Source of the DNA: Sternotherus odoratus
Lineage: Eukaryota; Chordata; Testudines; Kinosternidae
NCBI GenBank assembly: GCA_032164245.1
Contig: JAVMKO010000035.1
Coordinates: 1-64,000 of the forward strand
Length of the DNA stretch: 64,000 nucleotides
Reading direction: 5' to 3'
The translations under genes and the position numbers were made by a program. A model generated the notes under the pieces. That model ran no database searches and was not told the origin of the DNA. It saw only the letters and a list, made by a program, of their open reading frames with translations. Below are positions 18,201-28,262 of the stretch, one piece after another. Each line of letters starts with the position of its first letter. The first letter of the stretch is position 1.

Positions 18201-21200
18201 GGGCCAGTGGGGTCACGGGGGGGGGGGTTGTGCCAGGACCAGTGGGGTCACGGGGGGGGGGGTTGTGCCAGGGCCAGTGGGGTCACGGGGGGCGGGGGGG
18301 GGGTTGTGCCAGGACCAGTGGGGTCACGGGGGGGGGGTTGTGCCAGGGCCAGTGGGGTCACGGGGGGTCTAGTGGGGACACTGGGGGGGGTCGTGCCAGG
18401 GCCAGTGGGGTCACTGGGCGGGTCCAGTGGTGGGGGACAGGGATATAAGCCCTGAGGCCTGTGGGGCCATGTGTGCCCCGGGGGCCAGTGGGACCAACCA
18501 GGAAGGGGGACTCGCCCTGTGGCCAGTTGACCTGGGGGCTGGGGGGGCGCTGAGGCCTGGGCTGACGTGGGGGGGCGCATTGCCGTGGGGGGAGCCCCGC
18601 GGGTCACTTTCGACATTTCCCTCCCAGCCAGGTGGGCTGTGAAGTGGTTTTGCCTGATTCCCCTGCCTCCGGGAGCTGGGGCTTCCGGCAAACCCAGTGT
18701 CGTGGCTGGAGACGAAGCCGGGAGCGTTGGTGGCACCGGGGGCTAAGCCCGGCCGTGGGCAGTGGGTCTGACTACCCCACATCCCAGCCTGGGCTCCCTG
18801 TGTTCCAGGCTCCGGGCTGCACGCGCCCCACTCCAGCCCCCTGGCCCCGGGAGAGGAGGCGGCCCGGGGCCTGGCCGGGGAGAAGTTTGACATCGTCAAG
18901 AAATGGGGCATCAACACCTACAAGGTGAGTCTCCGCCCGGGGCGGGGGGGGCCGGGTCCTGGCGCCTCTGACCCCGCCCCTCCCGCAGTGCACCAAGCAG
19001 CTGCTGTCGGAGCGCTTTGGCCGGGGCTCGCGCACGGTGGACCTGGAGCTGGAGACGCAGATCGAGCTGCTGCGGGACACCAAGCGGAAATACGAGCTCG
19101 TGCTGCAGCTGGCGCGGGCGCTGACCCACCACTTCTACAGCCTGGTGCAGACGCAGCACGCCCTGGGCGACGCCTTCTCCGACCTGAGCCAGAAATCCCC
19201 CGAGCTGCAGGAGGGGGCGGGGCCGGGGAGGGGCCGGGAGGGGGAGGGGCCGGGGCTGGCTGGGGCACAGGAGGGGCCGGGGCCAGGGCCGGGGCCGGCA
19301 GGGGAGGGGCCGGGGCCGGGAAGGGGAGGGGCCGGGGAGGGGCCGGGAGGGGGAGGGGCCGGGGCTGGCTGGGGCACAGGAGGGGCTGGGGCCAGGGCCG
19401 GGGCCGGCATGGGAGGGGCCGGGGCCGGGAAGGGGAGGGGCCGACTGGGGCAGGGGAGGGGCCAGGGCTGGCTGGGGCAGGGGAGGGGCCGGCCAGGGGC
19501 GCAGTCGGGAGGCCGGGGGATGGGCTCGTCCCGGGGTCCTGACCCCCCGGTCCCCCAGGAGGAGTTCGGCTGTAACGCAGAGACGCGGTCGGGGGGCGAG
19601 GGGCGCAGTCGGGAGGCCGGGGGGTGGGCTCGTCCCGGGGTCCTGACCCCCCGGTCCCCCAGGAGGAGTTCGGCTGTAACGCAGAGACGCGGTCGGGGGG
19701 CGAGGGGCGCAGTCGGGAGGCCGGGGGATGGGCTCGTCCCGGGGTCCTGACCCCCCGGTCCCCCAGGAGGAGTTCGGCTGTAACGCAGAGACGCAGAAGC
19801 TGCTGTGTAGGAACGGAGAGACCCTGCTGGGGGCTGTCAACTTCTTCGTGTCCAGCATCAACACGCTGGTGAACAAAACCATGGAGGACACGCTCCTGAC
19901 CGTGAAGCAGTACGAGACCGCCAGGTAAGGGGGCAGCGCTGGGTTACGGTGCCTGGGCTCGGCAGAGGGCGGGTGGGGGGTGTGACGGTGCTGTTCCTGG
20001 TGGGATCCAACTGTGAGTGTCAGATCAGGACAGATTGCTTCCAAAGGGGCAACTACAGCCCAAAGCTGGGGTTTCTTCACACTAAGGTAAACCAAACTAG
20101 CCAAACAGAAAAGACTTTGGTCTCACCCCACTGGCTAACCACAAGTCACACAAGCAATTCCCTTAGACACTCCAGATTCCCAGTATCACCACCAGCAGCC
20201 AACTGTCCTGGGGACCAATGGTTATGAAAACCAATCCCCCAAATAAAGAAAACGGTTCTCCCCAATTCCAAAGAATCAGGCCCCAGATCCAGGTCAATAT
20301 ACAAATCAGATCTTACCACAAATCATGCTGTAGCCAATCCTCTAGAATCTAAAATCTAAAGGTTTATTATAAAAGGGAAAAGGTCTAGGTGAGGGTTAGG
20401 AATGGTTAAAAGAAATCAATTACATGCAGTGATGGTAAATCTCTTAGCTCAGGCTTGCAGCAAAGGTAGAATAACTGCAGGTTCAAATCAAAGTCTTTGG
20501 ATGCATCCCGTTTGGGGATGGGTCAGTACCATTGTCCAGAGTTCCCTGAGTAGCAAAGTTCCATCCAAAGCTGGAAACAAGGCAGGCTGAAGACTGGAGG
20601 TGAAAGACAAAATGGGGAATGTTCTTCCAGGCTTTATAGACTTTGTCTTCTGGGCCAAGACCCTCCTCCTTCTTCTGCAGAGGTCCGGTTGCAAAATGGA
20701 GGCTCAGTCACAAGGTCCAATCACCAGACTTCTCCAGGATTCAGTTTCTGACCAGGCAGTGACATTCCTAGAGCAGCTCGGGTGTGGACAGGCATCTACA
20801 AAGTCCATTGTGTGGTTGATGTCCCTTAATGGGCCATCAGGCAGCCCCAGCCTGTCTGAGCCTTCACAGGAGGCAAGCCTAAGCTTGAAGTACAGGCACC
20901 TTTAACTTTAGTTACAGAATAGATACACACACATGGAATAGATACACACACATGGATAGATACACACACATGGAATAGATACACACACATGGAATAGATA
21001 CACACATATCACTGGCATATTCATAATCTGCCATTCATAACCTGGTCCTAGACACCCATTATGACCCCTGTACATAAGACTTGGTGCCACTATAGGACCC
21101 TGGTTGCAGCAATGATTTATAGGGTCCCAAATTATTTCAGTAACGTGACAGGGGGGCACAGCGGGGGCCAGCGCTGGGTTACGGTGCCTGGACTCAGCGG

Positions 21201-22631
21201 AGGGCGGGGGGGGGCACAGCGGGGGCCAGCGCTGGGTTACGGTGCCTGGACTCAGCGGAGGGCGGGGGGGGGGGGCACAGCGGGGGCAGCGCTGGGTTAC
21301 GGTGCCTGGACTCAGCGGAGGGCGGGGGGGGGCACAGCGGGGGCCAGCGCTGGGTTACGGTGCCTGGACTCAGCGGAGGGCGGGGGGGGGGGGCACAGCG
21401 GGGGGCAGCGCTGGGTTACGGTGCCTGGACTCAGCAGAGGGCGGGGGGGGCACAGCGGGGGGCAGCGCTGGGTTACGGTGCCTGGACTCGGCGGGGGGGG
21501 GGGGGGCAGCGCTGGGTTACGGTGCCTGGACTCAGCGGAGGGCGGGGGGGGGGGGCAGCGCTGGGTTACGGTGCCTGGACTCAGCGGAGGGCGGGGGGGG
21601 GGCACAGCGGGGGGCAGCGCTGGGTTACGGTGCCTGGACTCAGCGGAGGGCGGGGGGGGGGGCAGCGCTGGGTTAGGGTGCCTGGACTCAGCGGAGGGCG
21701 GGGGGGGGCACAGCGGGGGGCAGCGCTGGGTTACGGTGCCTGGACTCAGCGGAGGGCGGGGGGGGGGGGGCAGCGCTGGGTTAGGGTGCCTGGACTCAGC
21801 GGAGGGCGGGGGGGGGCACAGCGGGGGGCAGCGCTGGGTTAGGGTGCCTGGACTCAGCGGAGGGCGGGCGGGGGGCAGCGCTGGGTTACCGTCCCCGGGC
21901 TCGGCCGAGGGCCCCCGGGGTAGCCTGGCTCTCACCCGGTCCATACAGGCTGGAGTACGATGCCTACCGCACGGACCTGGAGGAGCTGAGCCTGGGCCCG
22001 CGGGACGCTGGCACCCTGAGCCGCCTCGACGCCGCCCAGAGCCACTTCCAGAGCCACCGGGAGAAGTACGAGAAGCTGCGGGCCGACGTGACCATCAAGC
22101 TCAAGTTCCTGGAGGAGAACAAGGTGAGGGTCAGGGGCACCCACGGGTGCCCTGGGCGGGGCCGGCCTCCCTGAGCCACTCCACCCTGTCCACGGCTCGG
22201 CCACCGCCAGCCCCCCCGCGCACAGCTCCCCGGGTCTCTGGGGGGGGGCGCTGGTGACCCCATTGAGGTGTTGGGGGCCAGGGCAAGGCTGGGTTGCTGG
22301 GGGTGGGGCCAGGGGGCTGGGGGGAGGGGCTGGGGGTGGCTCGGGCGGGGGGGGCTGAGGGCAGGCTGGGTTGCTGGGGGTGGGGCCGGGAGGCTCGGGG
22401 CGGGGCTGGGGGGAGGGGCTGGGGGGGCTCGGGTGGGGCTGGCCTGGGGTTGATTTCCCCTCCCTACCCCCCCAGATCAAAGTGATGCACAAGCAGCTGC
22501 TGCTCTTCCACAACGCCGTCTCCGCCTACTTCGCCGGCAACCAGCTGCAGCTCGCCCAGACCCTGCGCCACTTCGACCTGGCGCTCAAGACGCCGGGCGC
22601 CGAAAAGCCCTCCTGGCTGGAGGAGCAGTGA
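12289..22631 (+). CDS. ARFIP2: ARFIP2 (arfaptin-2), BAR-domain Arf/Arl/Rac effector
   Basis: Arfaptins are crescent-shaped BAR (AH) domain dimers that bind Arl1, Arf and Rac GTPases and curved trans-Golgi membrane. Coding exons: 12289-12387 ([18 protein letters not shown]), 14093-14201 ([20 protein letters not shown]), 18809-18924 (amphipathic helix region, [16 protein letters not shown]), 18989-19210 ([20 protein letters not shown]), 19767-19924 ([20 protein letters not shown]), 21949-22123 ([19 protein letters not shown]) and 22476-22631 ([19 protein letters not shown], ending PSWLEEQ, stop). Exon phases agree throughout and the total is 1,035 nt, 344 residues against about 341 in human. 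The BAR core begins near residue 115. All junctions are canonical except the end of 18989-19210, which is followed by GAGGGGGC with no GT for about 290 bases. A cassette exon at 15967-16062 is described separately. The ATG lies 9 bases into its exon. Introns are mostly minisatellite and LTR. Confidence 0.95.
12515..13480. repeat. 35-bp minisatellite split by an LTR insertion
   Basis: The unit GGCTAGGGGAACGTGTTGGG plus GGAGGGGAGGTACC (about 35 bp) is present degenerately before 12562 and in four clear copies from 13314 to about 13455. The array was interrupted by the family-1 LTR at 12563-13313; removing it and one CCGGG copy restores an uninterrupted unit. Confidence 0.85.
12563..13313 (-). 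mobile_element. LTR-like element, family 1, with perfect 5-bp TSD
   Basis: A near-complete copy (751 bp) from TGTCACGGAGCGCCCGGGCG to CCACTTCATCACA. The 5 bases CCGGG occur immediately before (12558-12562) and after (13314-13318). On the minus strand, the sense strand, an AATAAACC polyadenylation context is present. It lies in ARFIP2 intron 2, antisense to the gene. Confidence 0.8.
13481..15579. other. ARFIP2 intronic DNA flanking the DLQQVMV exon
   Basis: Apart from the coding exon at 14093-14201 I see no further exon or known repeat. Around 14270-14400 there is an imperfect inverted pair built on CTGCAGTGCACCAGGTGGCA and GCCACCTGGTGCATTGCAGA, which could fold into a hairpin. Confidence 0.45.
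14350..14405. repeat. Imperfect inverted repeat (potential hairpin)
   Basis: CTGCAGTGCACCAGGTGGC at 14350-14368 pairs with GCCACCTGGTGCATTGCAG at 14383-14401, about 19 paired bases with one or two mismatches around a 14-base loop. It lies in the intron after the second ARFIP2 coding exon. It may be a transposon end or a simple foldback; no miRNA claim is made. Confidence 0.6.
15585..15720 (+). mobile_element. CR1-like LINE 3' fragment
   Basis: The phrase TGGAACTCTCCGCCACAGGA followed by CATCAGTGAGGC and AGGATTCAGGGAGGG matches the conserved 3' region of reptilian CR1 elements (a 'lack of support at this locus, cut short' type fragment of about 130 bases). No reverse transcriptase frame is present. 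Confidence 0.55.
15967..16062 (+). CDS. ARFIP2: ARFIP2 cassette exon, ARFIP1-like 32-codon segment
   Basis: Flanked by CCCGTCCCAG (acceptor) and GCAG|GTACCG (donor), 96 nt long, phase 1 at both ends, so it can be included or skipped without changing frame. In frame from the preceding exon it reads [20 protein letters not shown] then [17 protein letters not shown]1 has, at the same position, an alternatively spliced 32-residue segment containing PSVMSPSRVAASRLAQQ, as I remember it. The shared core is PS-SPS-AASR-A-Q. Inclusion would give a 376-residue arfaptin-2. I am confident of the resemblance and phase; whether it is expressed is untested. Confidence 0.7.
16262..18440. repeat. ~37-bp G-rich minisatellite in ARFIP2 intron
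   Basis: More than 50 copies of GTTGTGCCAGGGCCAGTGGG followed by GTCACGGGGG and a variable G run (5-10) with optional CGGG. Two point variants recur: GGACCAGTGG and GGACCTGTGG. The G strand is the ARFIP2 non-template strand. The 720-900-codon frames over it are artefacts of unit length variation without stops. Confidence 0.92.
19211..19766. repeat. ARFIP2 intron 5: G-rich duplication plus triplicated splice acceptor
   Basis: The first ~290 bases are [19 protein letters not shown] sequence containing a duplicated block of about 120 bases. From about 19497 a 104-bp unit occurs three times. Each unit has a pyrimidine tract CCCCCCGGTCCCCCAG and the first 28 bases of the next exon (GAGGAGTTCGGCTGTAACGC and on), with exon-like starts at 19559, 19663 and 19767. 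Only the last is followed by the rest of the exon. Confidence 0.9.
19981..21150 (-). mobile_element. LTR-like element, family 2, 1.17 kb, with TSD
   Basis: From TGTGACGGTGCTG to TTTCAGTAACGTGACA, TG...CA ended, flanked by GGGGG on both sides. It has normal base composition, unlike its surroundings. On the minus strand it carries an AATAAACC polyadenylation context (plus-strand GGTTTATTATA near 20361). A 23-bp tandem repeat GAATAGATACACACACATG lies at about 20926-21008. It sits inside the minisatellite of an ARFIP2 intron, antisense to the gene. No internal retroviral genes are visible, so it is probably a solo LTR. Confidence 0.75.
21151..21900. repeat. 51-58-bp minisatellite in ARFIP2 intron 6
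   Basis: About 14 units of GGCAGCGCTGGGTTACGGTG plus CCTGGACTCAGCGGAGGGCG and a G run, some with an extra CACAGCGGGGG. One unit lies before the family-2 LTR, beginning 4 bases into the intron at 19931, so the LTR split a pre-existing array that otherwise fills the intron. Confidence 0.9.
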
Positions 22632-22654
22632 GCGGCCTGGACACTGACCCCTGG

Positions 22655-23075
22655 CGCGGGTGGGCCCCCGCGGAACCCCCCCGCCGGCCCCCCGGCTGGG
22701 GCGAGTGAGACGGGGCCCCCGCGGAACCCCCCCGCCGGCCCCCCGGCTGGGGCGAGTGAGACGGGGCCCCCGCGGAACCCCCCCGCCGGCCCCCCGGCTG
22801 GGGCGAGTGAGACGGGGCCCCCGCGGAACCCCCCCGCCGGCCCCCCGGCTGGGGCGAGTGAGACGGGGCCCCCGCGGAACCCCCCCGCCGGCCCCCCGGC
22901 TGGGGCGAGTGAGACGGGGCCCCCGCGGAACCCCCCCGCCGGCCCCCCGGCTGGGGCGAGTGAGACGGGGCCCCCGCGGAACCCCCCCGCCGGCCTCCCC
23001 GGCTGGGGCGAGTGAGACGGGGCCCCCGCGGAACCCCCCCGCCGGCCCCCCCGGCTGGGGCGAGTGAGACGGGCC
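22655..23075. repeat. 51-bp minisatellite in ARFIP2 3' UTR
   Basis: Eight near-perfect copies of a unit containing GTGAGACGGGGCCCCCGCGG and CCCCGGCTGGGGCGA. It starts about 30 bases after the stop codon. Each unit has internal GC-rich inverted complementarity (CCCCGG and CCGGGG-type tracts), so a transcribed array could be strongly structured. Confidence 0.92.
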
Positions 23076-24120
23076 CTGGGGAACCCCCCTGCGGACCCCA
23101 TGGCCTGGCCCCCAGCTGGGTAAATTGGGTTCCTTTACTCAGGCAGCCCTGGACTCTGCCCAGGTGGGGGCTGCGGAGACACCCTCCCCCCCCCCCTTAC
23201 CCCTCCCTGTCTACCTCTGCCCTGGGCGTTCAGCCCCCCCAGCCTGGGCTGCTCCTAGGGGTGCAGCACTTCAGTGAACCCCCCCACCCCGTGCAGCTGC
23301 AGAGCAATGGGGTCCCGCATTGTTCCCCAGCCACACTCCAGGGGGGGGCCTCTCCGCAAACCCCAACAGGCCTCACTCCTGGGGGGGCAGCGTCTCCTGT
23401 CCCCAACAGGCCTCACTCCTGGGGGGGCAGCGTCTCCCGTCCCCAACAGGCCTCACTCCTGGGGGGGCCAGTGTGTCCCATTCCCTACCCCCCCAACAGG
23501 GGGGTTGGGAGTCTGTGCCGTTTCCCCCACCCAGCCCTCTTGGGAGGAGCAGCATTTCCCTTCCCACTTCAAGGCCTTCTGGGGAGCAGCAGGAGGCAGC
23601 GTCTCCTGTCCTGCCCCCCAGGGCCTCACTCCTTACGGCACGGGGAGGTGCAGCCCCCAAGCCGCAGGGGCGCTGGGAGCCAGGACTCCTGGGTTCTATC
23701 CCAGGTCTGGCTTGAGATCTGGGGCCAATCCTTCCCTCCCTTTGTGTAGTTGGTCTCTGACATTTCCGGAGGGGGGTTCAGCTGCTTTCCTTACTTCCTC
23801 CCCCCTTGGGCGCACACACTACAGCCCTGGGCAGCGGGGGGCTGCCCTCCCCTGGGCTCAGCCCCCTTCCCCACTGGGGGGCAGGGGGACAGGTTGGGCT
23901 GGGCAGACTCCTGCCGGCGGCAGCCTTTCCATTTGCACAGCACCACGCTCCCGTGGCCAGCACTGCCCGTCCGGGGGCACCGGGCTCCTCCAGCGGGCGG
24001 GGTGGCCAGGTCTGTCCTGCGCTGGCCATGCTGGGGGCCCCTGGTCCTTTCTCCTCTGCCTGGGGAGAAGTGATTTGTTTTTCTTGCTAATTTAATCCCC
24101 AGCGTCTGTGAAGGTTCCAG

Positions 24121-24126
24121 AATAAA
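24121..24126 (+). terminator. Polyadenylation signal AATAAA of ARFIP2
   Basis: First canonical AATAAA on the plus strand after the ARFIP2 stop, within an AT-rich patch of an otherwise GC-rich region. Confidence 0.65.
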
Positions 24127-24293
24127 GGGTACGAAATCACCCCGGGTGTGCTGGGGCTGGAGGCCTGCTGGGCATGGGACGGGCGCTGACGCTGGGCGGA
24201 GGGGAGGGGACGTCTGTCGGGGGCTGGGGCAGGTGCCCCCTGACTGTCAATGGCTCCTTCCCTCACCCAGGAGCTGCCAAAGCTCTGCCCAGG

Positions 24294-24980
24294 TGTAACG
24301 GTGCTGGCTTGGCGCGACCCACCTGAGTGTGCCAGAGCAGGGCAGTTACAGCCCACGGCTGGGGTTTTTCCACACTAAGGTGAACCAAACCAGCCAGACA
24401 GAAAAGACTTTGGTTTCGCCCCACTGGCTAACCACAAGTCACACAAGCAATTCCCTTAGACACTCCAGCTTCCCAGTATCACCACCAGCAGCCACCTGTC
24501 CTGGGGACCAATGGTTATGAAAACCAATCCCCCAAATAAAGAAAACAGTTCTCCCCAATTCCAAAGAATCAGGCCCCAGACCCAGGTCAATATACAAATC
24601 AGATCTTCCCACAAATCACGCTGTTTCCAATCCTCTAGAATCTAAAATCTAAAGGTTTATTATACAAGGGAAAAGGTCTAGGTGAGGGTTAGGAATGGTT
24701 AAAGGAAATCAATTACATGCAGTGATGGCAAATCTCTTGATTCAGGTTTGCATCAGTGGTAGAATAAACTGCAGGTTCCAATCAAGTCGCTGGAGAACAA
24801 ACATCCCCAGCAGGGACGGGTCCTTTGGTCCTTTGTTCAGAGCTTCAGTTTGTAGCTAAGTTCCTCCAGAGGCAAGAAGCCAGACTGAAGACAAGGTGGA
24901 GATGAGGCCTCAGCCTCTTCCAGTCTCTTGCCCTGGGGTCTTTGCTTTCTTTGTCCCAAGGACACGTGCTCCAGCACTTG
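24294..24980 (-). mobile_element. LTR-like element, family 2, truncated
   Basis: Begins TGTAACGGTGCTGGC and follows the family-2 copy at 19981 closely (for example GACTTTGGTTTCGCCCCACT and AACCAATCCCCCAAATAAAG) for about 690 bases, then stops where a terminal-inverted-repeat DNA element begins. The final ~450 bases of the family are absent. Confidence 0.7.
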
Positions 24981-25507
24981 GGCCCTGGCTACACTTGCAA
25001 GTTAAACCCAGAAGAGCCGCCCAGAGCGTCCCCGCTGGCGAGGCACCTAGCAGGCTCTGGCTCTAAGGTTCCCCCCTCAGCCAGAGGGGCAGCGTCTGAT
25101 GCATAGCGAGTGAGATGCTCCAGCATCAGTTGCATTGCTGTGCTCTGATTGACCTCCAGAGTCTTCCTCATCCCCTTAAGTCCAGTGGCCTCTCCTCATT
25201 GTTGCAGGACCGTGGAAGAGCCCTTCCAAAGCCCTGTCTGACAGCCGGCTGCTTATCCGCCCCCAGACAAAGCAAACATTACTAAGACAGTGACACACTC
25301 AGTACCCCCAAAACCCACCCTCCCCCCCACATACACACTCCACCCCACTGCCCCCATTTGAAAAGCATGTTGCAGCCCCTTCACCGCTGGGATAGCTGCC
25401 CAGACTGCACCGCTGTTTGTTGGTGTGGACAGACTGCGCACTCCCTGGTGTGCTCTCCGAAGGCTGGATTAGCCCAGAGCGCTCTACAGCTGCAAGTGTA
25501 GCAGGGC
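24981..25507. mobile_element. Terminal-inverted-repeat DNA element, nonautonomous
   Basis: The left end GGCCCTGGCTACACTTGCA is matched, inverted, by TGCAAGTGTAGCAGGGCC at the right end, about 18 paired bases with one gap. The ~527-bp interior has no transposase motif I recognise; short minus-strand frames of 60 codons have an odd, gene-derived look. The superfamily is uncertain (PIF/Harbinger or hAT possible). Confidence 0.6.
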
Positions 25508-25739
25508 CTTAGAGTCCTGTCCAGGGGCAGGGCCCTGCACACCTTGCTGAGTGAAAAGGTGCGTCTGCTTCTCTCGGGGGGGGGGGGGGGAGAGGAGTTA
25601 TGTAGCTCAGCGTCTCTCAGTCGTTTTTGGTCACAGCCCCCTTCCGCTTCCCCGAGGCCCAGGGGGGTGTCTGGTGGGACACAAATAGAATCTGTACCAT
25701 TTCGGAGCTAAAACCAAGCAGCTTAGGCAGAGCTGACGC

Positions 25740-26282
25740 CAACTCTGGAACAGCCTCCAAGGGGGCAGTGGGGGTAAAAGGCCTGTCTGGCTTCTAGACG
25801 AGGTTTGACAGGTTTCTGGAGGAGATGGTGTGATGGGGAAACATAACTCTGGCAATTGGTCTTTGACTATGGGAACAGAGGGGGCTGGTGGTTCATGATG
25901 GGAAGTTGGAGGGGATGGGATCTAAGATGCTACAGAGAATTCTTCCCGGGGGTCTGGCTGGTGAGTCTTGCCCACATGCTCAGGGTTCAGCTGGTCGCCA
26001 TGTTTGGGGTCTGGAAGGAATTTCCCTGCAGGGCAGATTGGCAGAGGCCCTGGGGGATTTTCACCTTCCTCTGCAGCAGGGGACCCACGGGGGTCACTGG
26101 CTGGAGGATTCTCTGTACTTTGAAGTCCTTAAACCAAGATTTGAAGACTTCAATAGCTCAGACCTCGGTGAGAGGTTTATTGCAGGAGAGGGTAGGTGAG
26201 ATTCTGTGGCCTGCGTTGTGCAGGGGGTCAGACGAGATGATCATACTGGTCCCTTCTGACCTTAAAGTCCATGAGTCTGGGG
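25740..26282 (+). mobile_element. CR1 LINE 3' end
   Basis: Non-coding 3' region of a CR1 retrotransposon ending with the characteristic GTCAGACGAGATGATCATAC and TGGTCCCTTCTGACCTTAAA, then a short direct-repeat tail CCATGAGTC. Matches the CR1 consensus I know from turtles and crocodilians. 5'-truncated, as is usual. Confidence 0.8.
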
Positions 26283-27899
26283 TGTCCCCCAGAAGCAGAG
26301 CGTACGTCTGAGATGCAGACAGTACAGGGCCAACACTCATAACTTTAAATACGAAAATGATACATGTGTACAGACAGCACAATGATAACCAGCCAATCAC
26401 AACCTGCCCACGCCAGGCTCTGTACAGGAACGCCTCGCTTACCGCTGTCCTGATCCTGAAAAACGGAGCAAAGTCAAACGATGGGAAGCAAATCCAACTT
26501 CCCCCGAAGAATGAATGTAAACAGGGGGCTCGGTTCCGGGGAGATTTTTTTCACCAGGCAAAAGACTCTATTGTATATACCCAGGCACACGATACGCGTG
26601 TCAAACCGTCCACGTGGGTTTATGGAAAATAGATCCTGCTAAACTGTCGCAAGAGCACAGGCCTGGGCTCTGGATGATGCCAGGCAGGATTCGGGGGCAG
26701 CGTGTCCCCCAGGGCCCCTGTCCCCAGGGCCCCTCCCAGGTCCCACCTCGGAGTGTTCAGCCCCCCGTGAGCTCCTCGCAGCGAGTCCCCCTGGGTGGGA
26801 CCCCTCAGGGCATCTCACCCCAAAGCGCCCTGGGACCCAGACGGGTCGTTATTGTGGGGAACCCAGCCTGGAACAGCTTGAATGCTGAAGGTCCCTGATT
26901 TCAGTGATAAGTCTGGGGGGGCAGGAAGCCCCAGGCTCCCCGTCTTCAGTCCCCCAAACACAGACTGACCTGCAGCCCAGCTTCAGACCCGCCCTGCTGC
27001 CCTCCCCCTTGCTCTGCTCTCCAGCGCCTCCCACTGGCTCTTACTGGGGATGGGCCCAGCCATCATGTGCCGGATACCCAGGGTCGGCCACTGTCAGCCG
27101 TCAGCAGCCCCACCTCCCCTCTGGGGACCTCAGGAGAGGTCACACCCCTTGTCCCAACACCTGGGTGCTTTAACATTTGTTAGTCTCTCAGGCGCCACAA
27201 GTTCTCATTCTTTCCAGGTACTTGAGTAATGGGGGAAACTGAGGCACACGCTAGTCAGAAAGACACTAAGAACTTTCCCACTTCCTCACAAACTAACCTG
27301 CTAGCTCCCTGCTGAGATTACAAGTTCGGTTGAAAGGGTGAGAGTGCGATGAAGTGGAGGGGGATTCTTAGGGTTTGGGCATTAATGGGTGGGTGTTTTT
27401 GGGTGGGGTGGGTGGGTGCGCTGCATGTGGAGCGAGGGGGTGGGCGAAGGTCTGTGGTTGCAAGGGGACAGGTGTGGCCTGGCCTAGCAGCTGGGATTCC
27501 AGAGAACACCTGGCGCCGGGGTGCGCTGGTGACTGGGAGGCTCCGCTCAGCTTGGCAGCCAGCTGGGTCTGGACAGTGGGAGGACAATGGGCTGAGAGGA
27601 TCCAGTGACTTGACCAACGGGTCCGGCCAGTGGGCACCAAGGATGGAAGAGGGGCCCAGCGACCAGTTTGCCTGGCAGGGAAGACGCAGGAGGGCTCCCT
27701 GGGAAGGTGAATTTGGGCCGGGGCTCGGCTGGATGGGAGACAGAGCGGACCGGGACAGGCCCAACTGGCTGGGCTGAGACTGGCCAGGCCCGAACCCCTG
27801 AGAACTGCCTGGGCTGGGTTCAGATGCTCAATAAACCTGTTTGTCGCTGGCTGAGTCCCTGCAGGCTAGTGTGACGGAGCCATGGGCCGGTGCTCTGGG
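26283..27899. other. Intergenic, retroelement remnants
   Basis: The 26,300-26,640 part is AT-richer and looks like LTR remnant (AACCAGCCAATCACAACCTG). At 27,170-27,215 the phrase TTTGTTAGTCTCTCAGGCGC followed by CACAAG matches a very common turtle interspersed repeat. At 27,225-27,300 is a fragment resembling the end of the family-1 LTR (GGGGAAACTGAGGCACAC). No gene is recognised. Confidence 0.45.
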
Positions 27900-28262
27900 G
27901 TTATTTAGGGATTGGTTAGTCTCCAGAAGAGAAGACTGAGGGGGGATTTGATAGCTGCTTTCAACTACCTGAAAGGGGGTTCCAAAGAGGATGGATCTAG
28001 ACTGTTCTCAGTGGTAGCAGATGACAGAACAAGGAGTAATGGTCTCAAGTTGCAGTGGGGGAGGTTTAGGTTGGATATTAGGAAACCCTGTTTCCCTAGG
28101 AGGGTGGTGGAGCACTGGAATGGGTTCCCTAGGGAGGGGGTGGAATCTCCTTCCTTAGAGGTTTTTAAGGTCAGGCTTGATAAAGCCCTGGCTGGGATGA
28201 TTTAGTTGGGATTGGTCCTGCTCTGAGCAGGGGGTTGGACTAGAACCTCCTGAGGTCCCTTC
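27900..28262 (+). mobile_element. CR1 LINE 3' end, second subfamily
   Basis: Contains the conserved phrases AGAAGACTGAGGGGGGATTT, CTCAAGTTGCAGTGGGGGAG, GAATCTCCTTCCTTAGAGG and GCAGGGGGTTGGACTAGA, ending CTGAGGTCCCTTC. This is the 3' UTR-proximal end of a turtle/crocodilian-type CR1. It is less diverged than the copy at 25740. Confidence 0.85.

Larger units (their letters stand above)
22632..24145 (+). other. ARFIP2: ARFIP2 3' UTR
   Basis: Runs from the stop codon to just past an AATAAA at 24121-24126 in an AT-richer context (TTTAATCCCC, CCAGAATAAAGGG). It holds the 51-bp array described separately and a threefold 39-bp repeat around CAACAGGCCTCACTCCTGGG at 23365-23465. The cleavage site is inferred from the signal only. 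Confidence 0.65.

Noticed and set aside
15756..18455. A 900-codon plus frame that includes the ARFIP2 cassette exon peptide
   Set aside because: Only the 96-nt exon part is credible; the rest is read-through into a G-rich array.
19559..19766. Two additional real exons in ARFIP2
   Set aside because: Each copy contains only the first 28 bases of the true exon followed by array sequence and no donor; they are duplicated acceptors.
24989..25441. Short minus-strand frames of about 60 codons with protein-like composition
   Set aside because: They lie within an element with inverted terminal repeats, are interrupted, and match no family I can name.
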